From the IMG/VR virus record IMGVR_UViG_3300021142_001958, positions 1-27,320 of that record: DNA of 27,320 nucleotides. One strand, written 5' to 3'. The DNA is from a virus. How positions within the stretch are numbered: position 1 is the first letter of the stretch; every line of letters begins with the position of its first letter. The notes under the pieces are model-generated. The model was not told the origin of the DNA, ran no database searches, and worked only from the letters and a program-made list of their open reading frames with translations. Position numbers and translations under genes: made by a program. Below are positions 6,344 through 15,491 of the stretch, one piece after another.

Positions 6344-7140
6344 TAAAGTTCTCCAATATAAGACGCTACGTGTGGAAGTGATCCCTGGAACAGATATGAA
6401 CCCATATGACCGAGATTAATCCAAGGAGCAAGCCAAGTCTTGATACCAATCTTTCTACACTGTTGAGTGAAGAAATAATCCTCAGACAGATAACGCTTAG
6501 AATCAGGATCAATTACGCAATCAAAGAAAGCACAGATTTCTCTTGAACCGTCAAAGTGAGCCTGTCCAACATGATCTGGTTTATACATCTTTTCGGGATA
6601 TGCTTCTTGATATTTTTCAAAAACTTCGCGCTTAATTAGCATGAAACCAGTTCCTAGATCCATAATCTCAAGAGGATCTTGAATACTGAACTTAGTGGTT
6701 CCACCAACAGGATTAAACACAATAGAACCAGTCAACTTTTCATATTCACTAGGAGGAAGCTCTGGATTCTTCTTAATAGCCTTATTAAGCTGATTCCAAT
6801 CAAGACTCTTCTTAGGATATGGTCCACCAATAATTTCCTTATCAAGAGCAAGCATAGCAATAATGTCCTGTGGATTGAATACGATATCCGCATCAATGAA
6901 CATCATGTGTGTACAATCACTTCTGTATAAGAATTCGTCAGTGATGTAGTTTCTTGCGCGTTGAATTAGACTTTCATTCATTAAGAAACTGAATTTAACT
7001 TCAACACCGTACTGAGCCATTAAAGAATTCAAATCAATCAATGACTTTGCTGTTAACGTGGTCATCATACCACCGTAGGTAGGCATACCAATAAACAGCT
7101 TCTTTTTAGACAATTCTTCTCTAGAAATTTGAATTTGCAT
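6343..7140 (-). CDS. GT-A-fold glycosyltransferase-like protein
   Basis: A 265-residue protein with FIGMPTYGGMMTTLTAKSL near the start and the metal-binding DxD-type motif FIDADIVF preceded by RNYITDEFL. LDLGTGFMLIKREVFE follows the nucleotide-sugar domain. This architecture is common in T4-like marine phages and is usually annotated as glycosyltransferase. Acceptor unknown: it could be modified DNA, a virion protein or a host glycan. The second glycosyltransferase-like gene at 18562 lies within the DNA modification operon and is of a different type. No membrane segment is visible. Confidence 0.75.
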   Translation of the reverse strand: MQIQISREELSKKKLFIGMPTYGGMMTTLTAKSLIDLNSLMAQYGVEVKFSFLMNESLIQRARNYITDEFLYRSDCTHMMFIDADIVFNPQDIIAMLALDKEIIGGPYPKKSLDWNQLNKAIKKNPELPPSEYEKLTGSIVFNPVGGTTKFSIQDPLEIMDLGTGFMLIKREVFEKYQEAYPEKMYKPDHVGQAHFDGSREICAFFDCVIDPDSKRYLSEDYFFTQQCRKIGIKTWLAPWINLGHMGSYLFQGSLPHVASYIGEL

Positions 7141-7157
7141 TTTATATTTTTCCTCAA

Positions 7158-8234
7158 TTATAACTTATATAATTCATTTTCATTTCGTTGATACCATTTT
7201 CCACCAACAACTGTAAAGTCTCTTGTAGTATCAACATACTCAAAAACAGTTGTTTTATTATATATATCGTGGTGTGATATCATGAAACCTGTAGACCACT
7301 TTTGTGCGTCGCAAAAGTTAGCTCTCCTTACGTGCCCAGCGCCTAAATGATGCCATTCATAAGAACCGAAATTCAAATTATGCAGCGCCTCGCTCTTATG
7401 CTTGTGATGATGCCCATTCATCCCCGGAATTCCATAATTTTTTCCTTCTGGGTAATGATGGAATAAAACAGAATCAAATTTTACAAGATAATTCTTTCCC
7501 ACTTCTTTCTTCAAATCAGACTCATTAAATACGCCTAAGTCTTCTCTTGAAATATAATTAATTTCAAACTCATCGAGTCCAAGTAATTTGGAAATAGTGA
7601 AACCATGTAGATCAGATAGTAGTACCATAATATTAGGACTTGCTTCTGATAAGTGCTTCAATAAACGCATTTCGTGATTTGCAGAAATCCAATTAAATTC
7701 CGCATCAGGGACAATTTCTCTGATTTCTCTAAGAAATTCATGTACTGAATTGATTCTTTCAAGTATATTGAAACTTCTAGGATCGTTGAAATATTTACTG
7801 AATTCAGGCAAATCGAAATGGTCTCCACCGAATACAATAACTTCTGGTTGGATACGTTTTAGCGTATCAAGATACACTCTCTTAGTAAACGCATCAAAAC
7901 TAATATCATGAGTATCAGAAATGGTTACAATAGTTTGGAACCTTTTTGAATCTGGCCTCAAATACTTTCCATCATACTGCGCCTTTTCTTTATTAAATTC
8001 TCTTAATCTATCTTTAGACGCATGTTTAGCTACTTGGCCAAGTAACTTGGATTGTTCTCTAGTTCTTGTTAATCCAGAATACTGTTTGAATTCTGAAAAA
8101 GTTCCGAAATATCTAGACCACCAATAATCAGAGCAATCCGAATTATTTCTAAAAAAATCTCTAGTAATATTAGTATTAGGGAATTTTTCAGCCAAATCTA
8201 ATATAGCATTTATACAATCTTCTTTAGTCCACAT
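7158..8234 (-). CDS. Calcineurin-like metallophosphoesterase with N-terminal HNH-repeat-like domain
   Basis: A 358-residue protein. Metallophosphoesterase motifs occur in order: TISDTHD (D-x-H), VFGGDHFD, the variant SANHEMR where GNHE is usual, LFHHYPEG, and NGHHHKHK near the C-terminus. Residues 1-55 (WTKEDCINAILDLAEKF ... YFGTFSEFKQYSGL) look like the short DNA-binding repeat found next to HNH homing endonucleases: W-T-K-E start, a helix, then FGTFxEF. The fused repeat suggests a nucleic-acid substrate. This is distinct from the gp47 nuclease at 11868. Substrate unknown. Confidence 0.75.
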   Translation of the reverse strand: MWTKEDCINAILDLAEKFPNTNITRDFFRNNSDCSDYWWSRYFGTFSEFKQYSGLTRTREQSKLLGQVAKHASKDRLREFNKEKAQYDGKYLRPDSKRFQTIVTISDTHDISFDAFTKRVYLDTLKRIQPEVIVFGGDHFDLPEFSKYFNDPRSFNILERINSVHEFLREIREIVPDAEFNWISANHEMRLLKHLSEASPNIMVLLSDLHGFTISKLLGLDEFEINYISREDLGVFNESDLKKEVGKNYLVKFDSVLFHHYPEGKNYGIPGMNGHHHKHKSEALHNLNFGSYEWHHLGAGHVRRANFCDAQKWSTGFMISHHDIYNKTTVFEYVDTTRDFTVVGGKWYQRNENELYKL

Positions 8235-8244
8235 AAATTAATCC

Positions 8245-9561
8245 TTAAATTTTTTCACCAGCACGACCTCTGAAACGCACGAATCCAGGAAATCTTAAAG
8301 AATATGTTCCATTCTGATTTTGGGTTATTGCATCAGCTTTTGTTTCTACCAACATACCAATTACGGATGGGTCCCAATATTCTTTTCTTTGTTTATCAGA
8401 TAAACCATACCCTACATTGGTTAGGATTTCTTTACCGTCTTCAATACCTTTACAAACAAAGGCTCCAAGCATTCCAACATACTTATCTTCACCTTCAATA
8501 ATATCAATTATTTCCAGATCTACAGAAACGTATGGTTTTAGCTTGAGCCAAGCTACAGATCGTTTTATTTCATACGGTGCATAAGGGTCTTTAATCATTA
8601 TACCCTCATAGCCACCATTTATTGCTGCACTATTTATTTCCTTATATCTATTAAACCCTACATCAGTATTTAAGTCAACCAATTCTTGTTCTAATATTTG
8701 AACATTCCCCAATATTTCTTTATTATTAACATACCAAGAGGATAATGCAAAATTTCTTTCTAATTGTGGAACGTTATAGATACCTTTCTTAAAATGTTCA
8801 AGGGGTAATATATCGAAAACATGTAACACTGAATCATTAGTTTGTGCATTTTCTTTTCTGTGAATCTGTTTCATTAAATCTTGAAAAGAATCGCTCATCA
8901 CTTCGCCATCCAATACCATTGGTTCATTAAAGTAACTGGCAGAAGCACTTAATTGATTTTTAATGATACTGAAATTTAGCAGTTCTTTACCATTGCGGCT
9001 AAATTGATCAACCTTTCCATCTGGATATACGATAGAAATAACTCTAACTCCATCCAACTTACACTCAATAAGTTTTTCTCCTTGCAGTTTACTAGGATGA
9101 TCGTCTGATTTATGAGCTAATTGACAAGAAAAAACAGGAATAATGTATTCTGGCTTATTAGCTTTTGCTGCGCAGTTATTGATAGTCTTAACATCAACTC
9201 CACACTTCAGATCTTTTAATAGTATCCTACGATACCAATTATCCCACATATGTTTAGATGAATTCATAGCTATGAATGCTAAAAGTTGCTTTGCTGTATT
9301 ACCAGTAGCTTTTCTATCAATTAAATCTTTAATTAATTCATAAAATCCAGGAGATTCTAATACATTAAGGCAATCATCATCAGTAGTTTTTGGTACTGTT
9401 TTCGTACTTACGCCAAACGTGATTAATTTATCACAAGCAAGTTTTAATCCTTCAAAAAACTCAACGTTATTTTCTTCCATTTCACGAATGATGACAGACT
9501 CTTTAAAAAGTCTGCTGTTATCAGATTCCAACTCTAAAATAATATCAGCTGGATTGCGCAT
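8245..9561 (-). CDS. 30: ATP-dependent DNA ligase
   Basis: A 438-residue T4 gp30-type ligase (T4 is 487). Nucleotidyltransferase motif I is ECKLDGVR with adenylated lysine K168. Motif III is MVLDGEVM, motif IV EGIMIKDP and motif V AWLKLKPY. The C-terminal oligonucleotide-binding region ends in RFPGFVRFRGRAGEKI. It seals nicks at the fork and in recombination intermediates. The start overlaps the deformylase end by 17 bases. Confidence 0.95.
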   Translation of the reverse strand: MRNPADIILELESDNSRLFKESVIIREMEENNVEFFEGLKLACDKLITFGVSTKTVPKTTDDDCLNVLESPGFYELIKDLIDRKATGNTAKQLLAFIAMNSSKHMWDNWYRRILLKDLKCGVDVKTINNCAAKANKPEYIIPVFSCQLAHKSDDHPSKLQGEKLIECKLDGVRVISIVYPDGKVDQFSRNGKELLNFSIIKNQLSASASYFNEPMVLDGEVMSDSFQDLMKQIHRKENAQTNDSVLHVFDILPLEHFKKGIYNVPQLERNFALSSWYVNNKEILGNVQILEQELVDLNTDVGFNRYKEINSAAINGGYEGIMIKDPYAPYEIKRSVAWLKLKPYVSVDLEIIDIIEGEDKYVGMLGAFVCKGIEDGKEILTNVGYGLSDKQRKEYWDPSVIGMLVETKADAITQNQNGTYSLRFPGFVRFRGRAGEKI

Positions 9562-10150
9562 TAACTAATCTCCTATATGACATCATCTGTTTAACATACA
9601 ATTTCGTTTTCTTTTCGCGCTTCTTTAATGCAGTCTTTAAAGCCAAAGGTTTAGCAACTTCATTAAAAGTAACGCCGTTTAAGTGATCAATTTCATGTTG
9701 TGCAATACGCGCTGTTAATCCAGAATATTCAGCGGTTTTGAGTATTCCATTCTCGTCTTGGTATTCAACAACAATACTTTCAGGGCGTGTTATTGATAAA
9801 ATTAAAAACGGAAAACTTAGGCAACCTTCTTCCATATGAACAGTCTTTTCAGAACGTTTCACAATTTTTGGATTAAACAAAATGGTATAATTTCCTTCTG
9901 CACCCATAACAAATACATTATGGCGTAATCCGCATTGAGGCGCTGCAAGACCAAATCCTTTAGTAGTTTCAAGGGTCTTTTCCAATCTACCTCGCAGCTC
10001 AACAACATCAACACCAGAATTAAAATCAAATTCTGGAATATTCTCATTCAAAATAGGATCGTTTTCATTAACCAACTGATAGGGTTGGAATTTAACACTA
10101 ATGGACTCTGAAAAATTTAGTCCTGTATCAATAGTAATCATATCACTCAT
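9545..10150 (-). CDS. def: Peptide deformylase
   Basis: A 201-residue metal-dependent deformylase that removes the formyl group from nascent protein N-termini. All three signature motifs are present: GFGLAAPQCG (motif 1), EEGCLSFP (motif 2, metal-ligand cysteine) and IAQHEIDHLNG (motif 3, HExxH). The length is near that of bacterial enzymes. Phage deformylases, known from cyanophages, are usually viewed as boosting maturation of host or phage proteins. It overlaps the 46 stop by 4 bases, so it is translated within the recombination operon. Confidence 0.95.
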   Translation of the reverse strand: MSDMITIDTGLNFSESISVKFQPYQLVNENDPILNENIPEFDFNSGVDVVELRGRLEKTLETTKGFGLAAPQCGLRHNVFVMGAEGNYTILFNPKIVKRSEKTVHMEEGCLSFPFLILSITRPESIVVEYQDENGILKTAEYSGLTARIAQHEIDHLNGVTFNEVAKPLALKTALKKREKKTKLYVKQMMSYRRLVNAQSS

Positions 10151-11871
10151 GCTATAACCTCTGTCATTCTTGTGAAATTCTTTTTCTTTTCAAATTTTAA
10201 AACTCTATCAAATTTATCGCTAGTTCTATCTATCTTATGGGATATGATAAATATTCTCGTATCTTTATCAAAGTCAGACATTAATTCAAGAAAGTTTTCT
10301 ATACTTGTGGAGTCTAAACTACCGTCTAATATCTCATCCATTAATAAAAGATTTGTGTTTACAGAATTTTTCATTTTAGCGACCTGTCTAAAGGCGAACA
10401 ATATAGATAAATCAATTTTGGTTTTTTCACCTTCTGAGAAATTCATATAAGTGAATTCGTCTCTATGTCTACTTTTAATAACCTCTTCAAAATTCTCATT
10501 AATATTGAAATTAACGAAAAAATTGAGTTTTGATAAATAAAGATTAATCAATTTATTTAAAACAGGAAGATACTGTTTAATTATCCTAGTTTTAATACCA
10601 CCGTCTTTCAACAAAGTTGCTGAATATTCATAATAAGACTTTTCATCAGAAATTTTAGATAATGAAGATTCACACTCTTTATAATCTCTCAATAATTTTT
10701 TAAGCTCAACGTCATCATATTCAACATTCTTACTTTTCAAATCATCAATAAATTTAGTTTCTCTTTGTATAGTCTTTTCAATTTCTTTGATAGAAGCGTT
10801 TATCTTGATTATTTCGGATTGATGACTAATGATATTTTTATTGACGCCATCAATGGCTTCCATTCTGGTTTTCAATTTAGTAAACTCTTCTTCTAGTTTA
10901 TCTAAACCGTTTTTAAGATCAATTTCTTTTTTATTCGTAGATTCTAATTTATCTTGTCTAAATCCTGCATCTATTGTTTGTTTACAAGTAGGGCAAGAAT
11001 CGTTTTTCTCATAGAAAGAGTTTTCATTTCTAATTTTCTTTAGATTATCTTCTATCTTACTTTCTATAGAAATAAAGTTTTTCCGTTTCTTTTCAATAGA
11101 ATCTTTATCTACTATCTTCTTAAACAATGAATCAATGTGCATTTGAATCAATTCACAATCTGATTTCATTACTTCGATTTGATCTTTATTGGTTTGGATT
11201 TCTTGTAATTTCAAACCAACCAATTCATCATTATTTCTTTTTTGATTCCTTATGTTCTCTTTTTGAAGTTTAATTTTTTCCTTTGTCAATTCGAATTTAT
11301 AATTTGAATCTTTCTCTTCATCCTTGAGTTTAGAAATTTTATCTTTCACCAAAAGATTCATAGAAGAAAATATAAGAATATCAAATAGGTCTTCAACGAT
11401 AGTTCTTCTATCAGCAGCAGACATTTGCATAAATGGATTATATCTGGCAGAACCTAATACAACAACATTAACAAATGATTTATAATTCATCCGAAGAATA
11501 TTCTTTTCTAGATGTTCTTGATAATCTCTTGCACTAGCGTCTTGGTTAAGTAATTTACCATCGCAATATATTTCAAAGACGTTTGGCTTCAAACCTCTAA
11601 CGATCTTATAAGATTTACTTCCAATATCAAATTCAATCTCAACGACTAAATTGTTTTTATTGATTGAATTTATAATATTAGGTTTATTAGTTTTTCTAAA
11701 TGGCTTTCCATATAAAGCAAATACGATGGAATCAACTATACAACTGGTTTTTGATGCTCCGTTCTCACCAACACATATATTCCGTCTATGTGAATTAAGA
11801 TTTATCTCTAAGAATGCATTTCCTACTGAGAAAAAATTTTTCATTCTAATTTTTTGAAAAATAATTATCAT
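10147..11871 (-). CDS. 46: Recombination endonuclease subunit gp46 (Rad50/SbcC-like)
   Basis: A 574-residue SMC-type ATPase. The N-terminal P-loop reads GENGASKT, with serine where the consensus GxxxxGKT has glycine. A coiled-coil region of about 250 residues surrounds the zinc hook SCPTCKQ. The ABC signature is NFSEGEKTKIDLS, Walker B is LLLMDEILDGSLD, and the H-loop is FIISHK. With gp47 it resects DNA ends for T4 recombination-dependent replication. The start overlaps the gp47 stop by 4 bases. Confidence 0.95.
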   Translation of the reverse strand: MIIIFQKIRMKNFFSVGNAFLEINLNSHRRNICVGENGASKTSCIVDSIVFALYGKPFRKTNKPNIINSINKNNLVVEIEFDIGSKSYKIVRGLKPNVFEIYCDGKLLNQDASARDYQEHLEKNILRMNYKSFVNVVVLGSARYNPFMQMSAADRRTIVEDLFDILIFSSMNLLVKDKISKLKDEEKDSNYKFELTKEKIKLQKENIRNQKRNNDELVGLKLQEIQTNKDQIEVMKSDCELIQMHIDSLFKKIVDKDSIEKKRKNFISIESKIEDNLKKIRNENSFYEKNDSCPTCKQTIDAGFRQDKLESTNKKEIDLKNGLDKLEEEFTKLKTRMEAIDGVNKNIISHQSEIIKINASIKEIEKTIQRETKFIDDLKSKNVEYDDVELKKLLRDYKECESSLSKISDEKSYYEYSATLLKDGGIKTRIIKQYLPVLNKLINLYLSKLNFFVNFNINENFEEVIKSRHRDEFTYMNFSEGEKTKIDLSILFAFRQVAKMKNSVNTNLLLMDEILDGSLDSTSIENFLELMSDFDKDTRIFIISHKIDRTSDKFDRVLKFEKKKNFTRMTEVIA

Positions 11872-12944
11872 ATTTGGATACTAATCGCTTCGCTGTATAA
11901 CTCGCTTAAAATTTTCTTCACCCTCTCTGGATCATAATCTTTATTCGTTGAAATATCAACGAATTTATATATGGTCGTCAAAGTGTCTTCGCTTTCGTCT
12001 ATGTCTATCATTTCTTCAGTAAAAACGTCTTGAACGTCTTCAATGATTGCAAGATCAAAAGGTTCTTCTTTTTCTAATTGTTCTAAGAACTTATCAAAAA
12101 GATAAACATTAGATTTATTTTTCACCACTAACTTAGCGTAAGAATTTCTCAGTTCGTTTTTATGGAAATTTTCCATAATTAAATTTACATCACTTTCTTC
12201 AGTATCATCATAATAAACTTTATTAAACATCTTATACGGATTCTTTACAAAATCCAATTTTTGAGAATCCAAATCAAAAATATGAAATCCTTTAGGATCA
12301 CCAAAATCTGACCAAGTCAATTCATATGGCGTACCAACATAATGTATATTACGTTTGGTTGAGCGATGATGATAATGTCCACTAAAGACGTACTCAAACC
12401 TATCAAATAAAGAAGAATCCATACCTCCATGACCAACTATCCCTTTATACATAGCGAATCCAGATATCTCAAAATGTCCAATACAGACATTTGATCTACT
12501 TGTACGTAATTCATTCAAACAATCTTCTTCATTTTCTTTACAAATCCAAGGAATGAAACATATATTCTTACCTTGGATTTCGATTGTTGATGGAGAATCT
12601 ATTATATTAATGTTCGAATAATCTTTTAAAAGCAAAGATGGAGAATTAACTCTCAATGTGTCCTTATATGCAACGTCATGGTTACCAAGAAGAACATGCA
12701 TTGTAATATTTTCTTTTTCAAGCTTATCAAAGAAAAATCTTCTGGATTCATATAATCCAGAATTATTCACACGTTTCCTTTCATCAAAAAGATCACCAGT
12801 CTGAATGACTGTGGTGATGTTGTTTTCTTTTAGGTACGGAAAGAACACATTCTCATAAAACTTCTCAAAATAATCACTGAAAAGTAAAGAACCTGAACGC
12901 ACAGCGAAATGTGTATCGCCTAAAATAACAACCTTACTCATCAA
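11868..12944 (-). CDS. 47: Recombination endonuclease subunit gp47 (Mre11/SbcD-like)
   Basis: A 358-residue nuclease with ordered metallophosphoesterase motifs: ILGDTHF, QTGDLFDERKRVN, LLGNHD, a GHFEISG block, and FSGHYHHRS. The length is close to T4 gp47 (339). It supplies the nuclease activity of the gp46/47 complex. The start overlaps the gp55 end by 11 bases, so sigma factor and recombination genes are coupled. Confidence 0.95.
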   Translation of the reverse strand: MMSKVVILGDTHFAVRSGSLLFSDYFEKFYENVFFPYLKENNITTVIQTGDLFDERKRVNNSGLYESRRFFFDKLEKENITMHVLLGNHDVAYKDTLRVNSPSLLLKDYSNINIIDSPSTIEIQGKNICFIPWICKENEEDCLNELRTSRSNVCIGHFEISGFAMYKGIVGHGGMDSSLFDRFEYVFSGHYHHRSTKRNIHYVGTPYELTWSDFGDPKGFHIFDLDSQKLDFVKNPYKMFNKVYYDDTEESDVNLIMENFHKNELRNSYAKLVVKNKSNVYLFDKFLEQLEKEEPFDLAIIEDVQDVFTEEMIDIDESEDTLTTIYKFVDISTNKDYDPERVKKILSELYSEAISIQI

Positions 12945-13473
12945 AAAATTTCTCTAGTCCTTTTGGTGTTTCTTTAGCGGGTTCTTTTTTTGTAATATGT
13001 TTTTCTTCATACGAAGAAATAAATTCATACATATTGTCATATATTTGAATCTGAGCTCTTGTTGCTTCGTCAAGTTCTTCAAGTTCTTCTTCACCAAGAA
13101 CACCAAAACTTTCAGTAGCTTTATATTTAATGTATTGTTGTTTCTTTTCTTTGGCAATCCTTCGTACAAACGCCCACCAACATATTTTGGTAAAGTAAGC
13201 AAAAGGTTTATTGAATCTTTCTGGATCGAAATTTTCGAAGTACATGATGCAATTTTCTACAGCATCAGAAACCATTTCATCTTTAAAAGTATATTTGTAG
13301 AAATTTGGACGTTTTGACAGATTATTGGCTATCTTCAGAAAACAGTCGCCAATATAGTTGGAAGGTCTTGGTTTGGGTAAGCCCTTTTCTTTAGCTTCCT
13401 TTACTTGATTTTTATAATCTGTCAAGTGTTTAGTGAATTCGGCGTTATCAATATAATTTACAACTACTTTCAT
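12934..13473 (-). CDS. 55: Late-transcription sigma factor gp55
   Basis: A 179-residue sigma-like protein, similar in size to T4 gp55 (185). The central region (DEMVSDAVENCIMYFENFDPER, then KPFAYFTKICWWAFVRRIAKEKKQ) is the sigma region 2-like core-binding and -10 recognition domain. The last residues GLEKFFDE are hydrophobic-acidic like the sliding-clamp-binding tail of T4 gp55. It directs host RNA polymerase to TATAAATA, a motif found here at 4191, 16501, 22286 and 23859. A middle-type promoter candidate lies at 13520-13546. Confidence 0.93.
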   Translation of the reverse strand: MKVVVNYIDNAEFTKHLTDYKNQVKEAKEKGLPKPRPSNYIGDCFLKIANNLSKRPNFYKYTFKDEMVSDAVENCIMYFENFDPERFNKPFAYFTKICWWAFVRRIAKEKKQQYIKYKATESFGVLGEEELEELDEATRAQIQIYDNMYEFISSYEEKHITKKEPAKETPKGLEKFFDE

Positions 13474-13519
13474 TGAGTCTCCATTTTTATTATAATTATA
13501 TCCATTATAGTTTAATAAT

Positions 13520-13546
13520 ATAATACATTTCTAAAAAGTAAAGCAA
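13520..13546 (-). promoter_or_regulatory. Candidate MotA-type middle promoter for 55-47-46
   Basis: On the minus strand TTGCTTTA (13546-13539), 13 bases, TATTAT (13525-13520). This fits the T4 MotA box (wwTGCTTyA) and its spacing to the -10. The extended 14-base string TTGCTTTACTTTTT is repeated exactly at 24681-24694 in front of the NAD cluster. No motA gene is in the window. The 165-base gap 13474-13638 shows no other recognisable element. Confidence 0.5.
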
Positions 13547-13638
13547 TATTTTCGTAAAAAAAAGCTTGACTTCTGAATTCGACAGAGTTACATTAAGTAT
13601 GTACCCAGTTGATGATAGTATTAAATATTCTTAGTACG

Positions 13639-13983
13639 TTAGTGTACTTTAGAGTACTGTAGATCTAGATTATCTAATAACTTCTTAATATCTTCTTTAG
13701 ATAATTCTGTTTTATCTGTTATCATATTTAAGAAATACTCTTCTATGCTCTTTTTAGGTTCTAGTTTAAGCATAATGTCATTTTCAGAAATAATAGTAGA
13801 ATTATCTTCAATTAAATTAATAGGAAGCCAATGCTGAAGAACTAAAACTTGTTTTAGTGATTTTACATTTACTTCAATAGCTATCAAATAAGGATGTTCT
13901 ACTTTAACAGAGTCTTTAAGAATTTCACAAAGACAAATGATGTCATCGCCGTTTTTAAGTCTCAATATTTTTACATCTTTCAT
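13639..13983 (-). CDS. Small Sm-like-fold phage protein (paralogue 2)
   Basis: A 114-residue protein. Its start VKILRLKNGDDIICLCEILKD aligns with the protein at 883-1188 (IKCIRLTTGEDIICELSENG), followed in both by an HPYL/NPVQ-type turn. The C-terminal 40 residues differ (EDIKKLLDNLDLQY). Function unknown. It follows uvsW by two bases and is the last gene of the uvsY-uvsW run. Confidence 0.6.
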   Translation of the reverse strand: MKDVKILRLKNGDDIICLCEILKDSVKVEHPYLIAIEVNVKSLKQVLVLQHWLPINLIEDNSTIISENDIMLKLEPKKSIEEYFLNMITDKTELSKEDIKKLLDNLDLQYSKVH

Positions 13984-13985
13984 AA

Positions 13986-15491
13986 TTAAATATCTATTTT
14001 AGTTATTTTGTAATCGAATTTTTCTGAGTTATAGAGTTTTGCTCGTTCTATAAAATGTTTTAACAAAAAGTTCTGGTGTTTGTTTATCGACGCATCATCG
14101 ACTATATCGTATATAGTCGCTTTATTTTTGTCCTTATGTAATCTCAGCGCTCTTCCTATTGATTGTAATATTCTTATACAAGATTTGCCATTAACAGCGA
14201 AAATTATATTATGGAGATTTTTTATCGAAGTCCCAGTTCCCATAATTTTCACAGAAGCTATAAGGATAGCGTTCGATTCTTGTTCAAGTAATTTTCTAAT
14301 CCGTTCTCTTTCTTCGCCTTCTATTTTTCCATGAATAAAAAATACTTTTCTATCTGGCTGTAATTTTTTGGAGTTTTTTATTAAATCGTAAAGAACCTTT
14401 CCGTGTTTATCCACATATTCAAATAGAATAATTGTGTTTGTCTTCATTGACAGGGCCAAATTTTTTATAAAAATATTTCTTTTATTATTAGTAACAAAAT
14501 AATTAAGTTCGTCTTTATATTTTGCTTTTTTAATTAGATTACAAGTTTCTTTGTCATATTTAAGAACCAAACACCTTATATCAAACCCAGAAATTTCTCC
14601 TTTTTCTACTAATTCAGTAGTTGTATTTAATCTATTGATTTCTCCTGTCAATCCAATAATTGTATTGATGTTTGCCTTACATTTATCAGTAGTTCCTGTT
14701 AATCCTATTCTGTACTCTGCGTTTGTGCATTTTTCAAGAATCTTTGTTAATTCTTTTCCTTTTATGCCGTGAGCTTCGTCTATGATAACGAAATCATAAT
14801 CTTCAAAAAACAGATTACCTTTGATGTTCATCAAACTTTGCCAAGTGGATATGGTCAAAAGTTTTTCAGTGTCTTTATCTTGTCCCGAATAAATTTTATG
14901 TATGTTTCTTTCAACATCCCATCCATTGATACCTGAGTAATCAGCAAAGTCATTATACAATTGATGTGAAAGCGTAACGTTTGGAACAATAATTAATCCT
15001 CTTTTTCCTTGATCTATGAGATATCGTAGGATAGAATAAATTATGAGACTTTTTCCAGAAGCTGTGACAGATAACAATAATTGTCGTTTTCTTTGTATTG
15101 CGTCTACAAACCCCGTTTCTTGATAACTTCTGTGATATAATAATTTGTTATCGGATGCTGGTTGTAATTCAGACAAATAAGTTAGCAGTTCATCTTTAGA
15201 TGGGACTTTTTTGTATTTTAGGTTATCGTGTATTTCAAAAGAATAATTTCTTTTTTTGAAAAATTTTAAGATATCAAATAACAATCCGTGATAAATTATT
15301 CCAGTATTTCTGGTTATTATTCTAAGGAGAACGATTTTACCATCCCATATTTTAGCTTTGAATTTCGGATTGAATTTATATCCGTCAGCATAAAAGCTAT
15401 ATGCGTCTTGCAATTCGCGTAGAATGTATTCTTCTGCTTGTATTTTTATGTATGATTCGTTAAGTTTTTCTATTAAGACATCAATCATCAT
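13986..15491 (-). CDS. uvsW: UvsW recombination helicase
   Basis: A 501-residue superfamily 2 helicase, the same size as T4 UvsW. The N-terminal domain has FYADGYKFNPKFKAKIWDG, matching T4 (FEADGYRFNPRFRYGNWDG). The helicase motifs are motif I LSVTASGKSL, motif II IIDEAHG, motif III LTGTTD and motif VI QSIGRALR. In T4, UvsW unwinds R-loops and branched intermediates, switching replication from origin-dependent to recombination-dependent initiation. It overlaps the uvsY stop by 4 bases. Confidence 0.95.
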   Translation of the reverse strand: MMIDVLIEKLNESYIKIQAEEYILRELQDAYSFYADGYKFNPKFKAKIWDGKIVLLRIITRNTGIIYHGLLFDILKFFKKRNYSFEIHDNLKYKKVPSKDELLTYLSELQPASDNKLLYHRSYQETGFVDAIQRKRQLLLSVTASGKSLIIYSILRYLIDQGKRGLIIVPNVTLSHQLYNDFADYSGINGWDVERNIHKIYSGQDKDTEKLLTISTWQSLMNIKGNLFFEDYDFVIIDEAHGIKGKELTKILEKCTNAEYRIGLTGTTDKCKANINTIIGLTGEINRLNTTTELVEKGEISGFDIRCLVLKYDKETCNLIKKAKYKDELNYFVTNNKRNIFIKNLALSMKTNTIILFEYVDKHGKVLYDLIKNSKKLQPDRKVFFIHGKIEGEERERIRKLLEQESNAILIASVKIMGTGTSIKNLHNIIFAVNGKSCIRILQSIGRALRLHKDKNKATIYDIVDDASINKHQNFLLKHFIERAKLYNSEKFDYKITKIDI

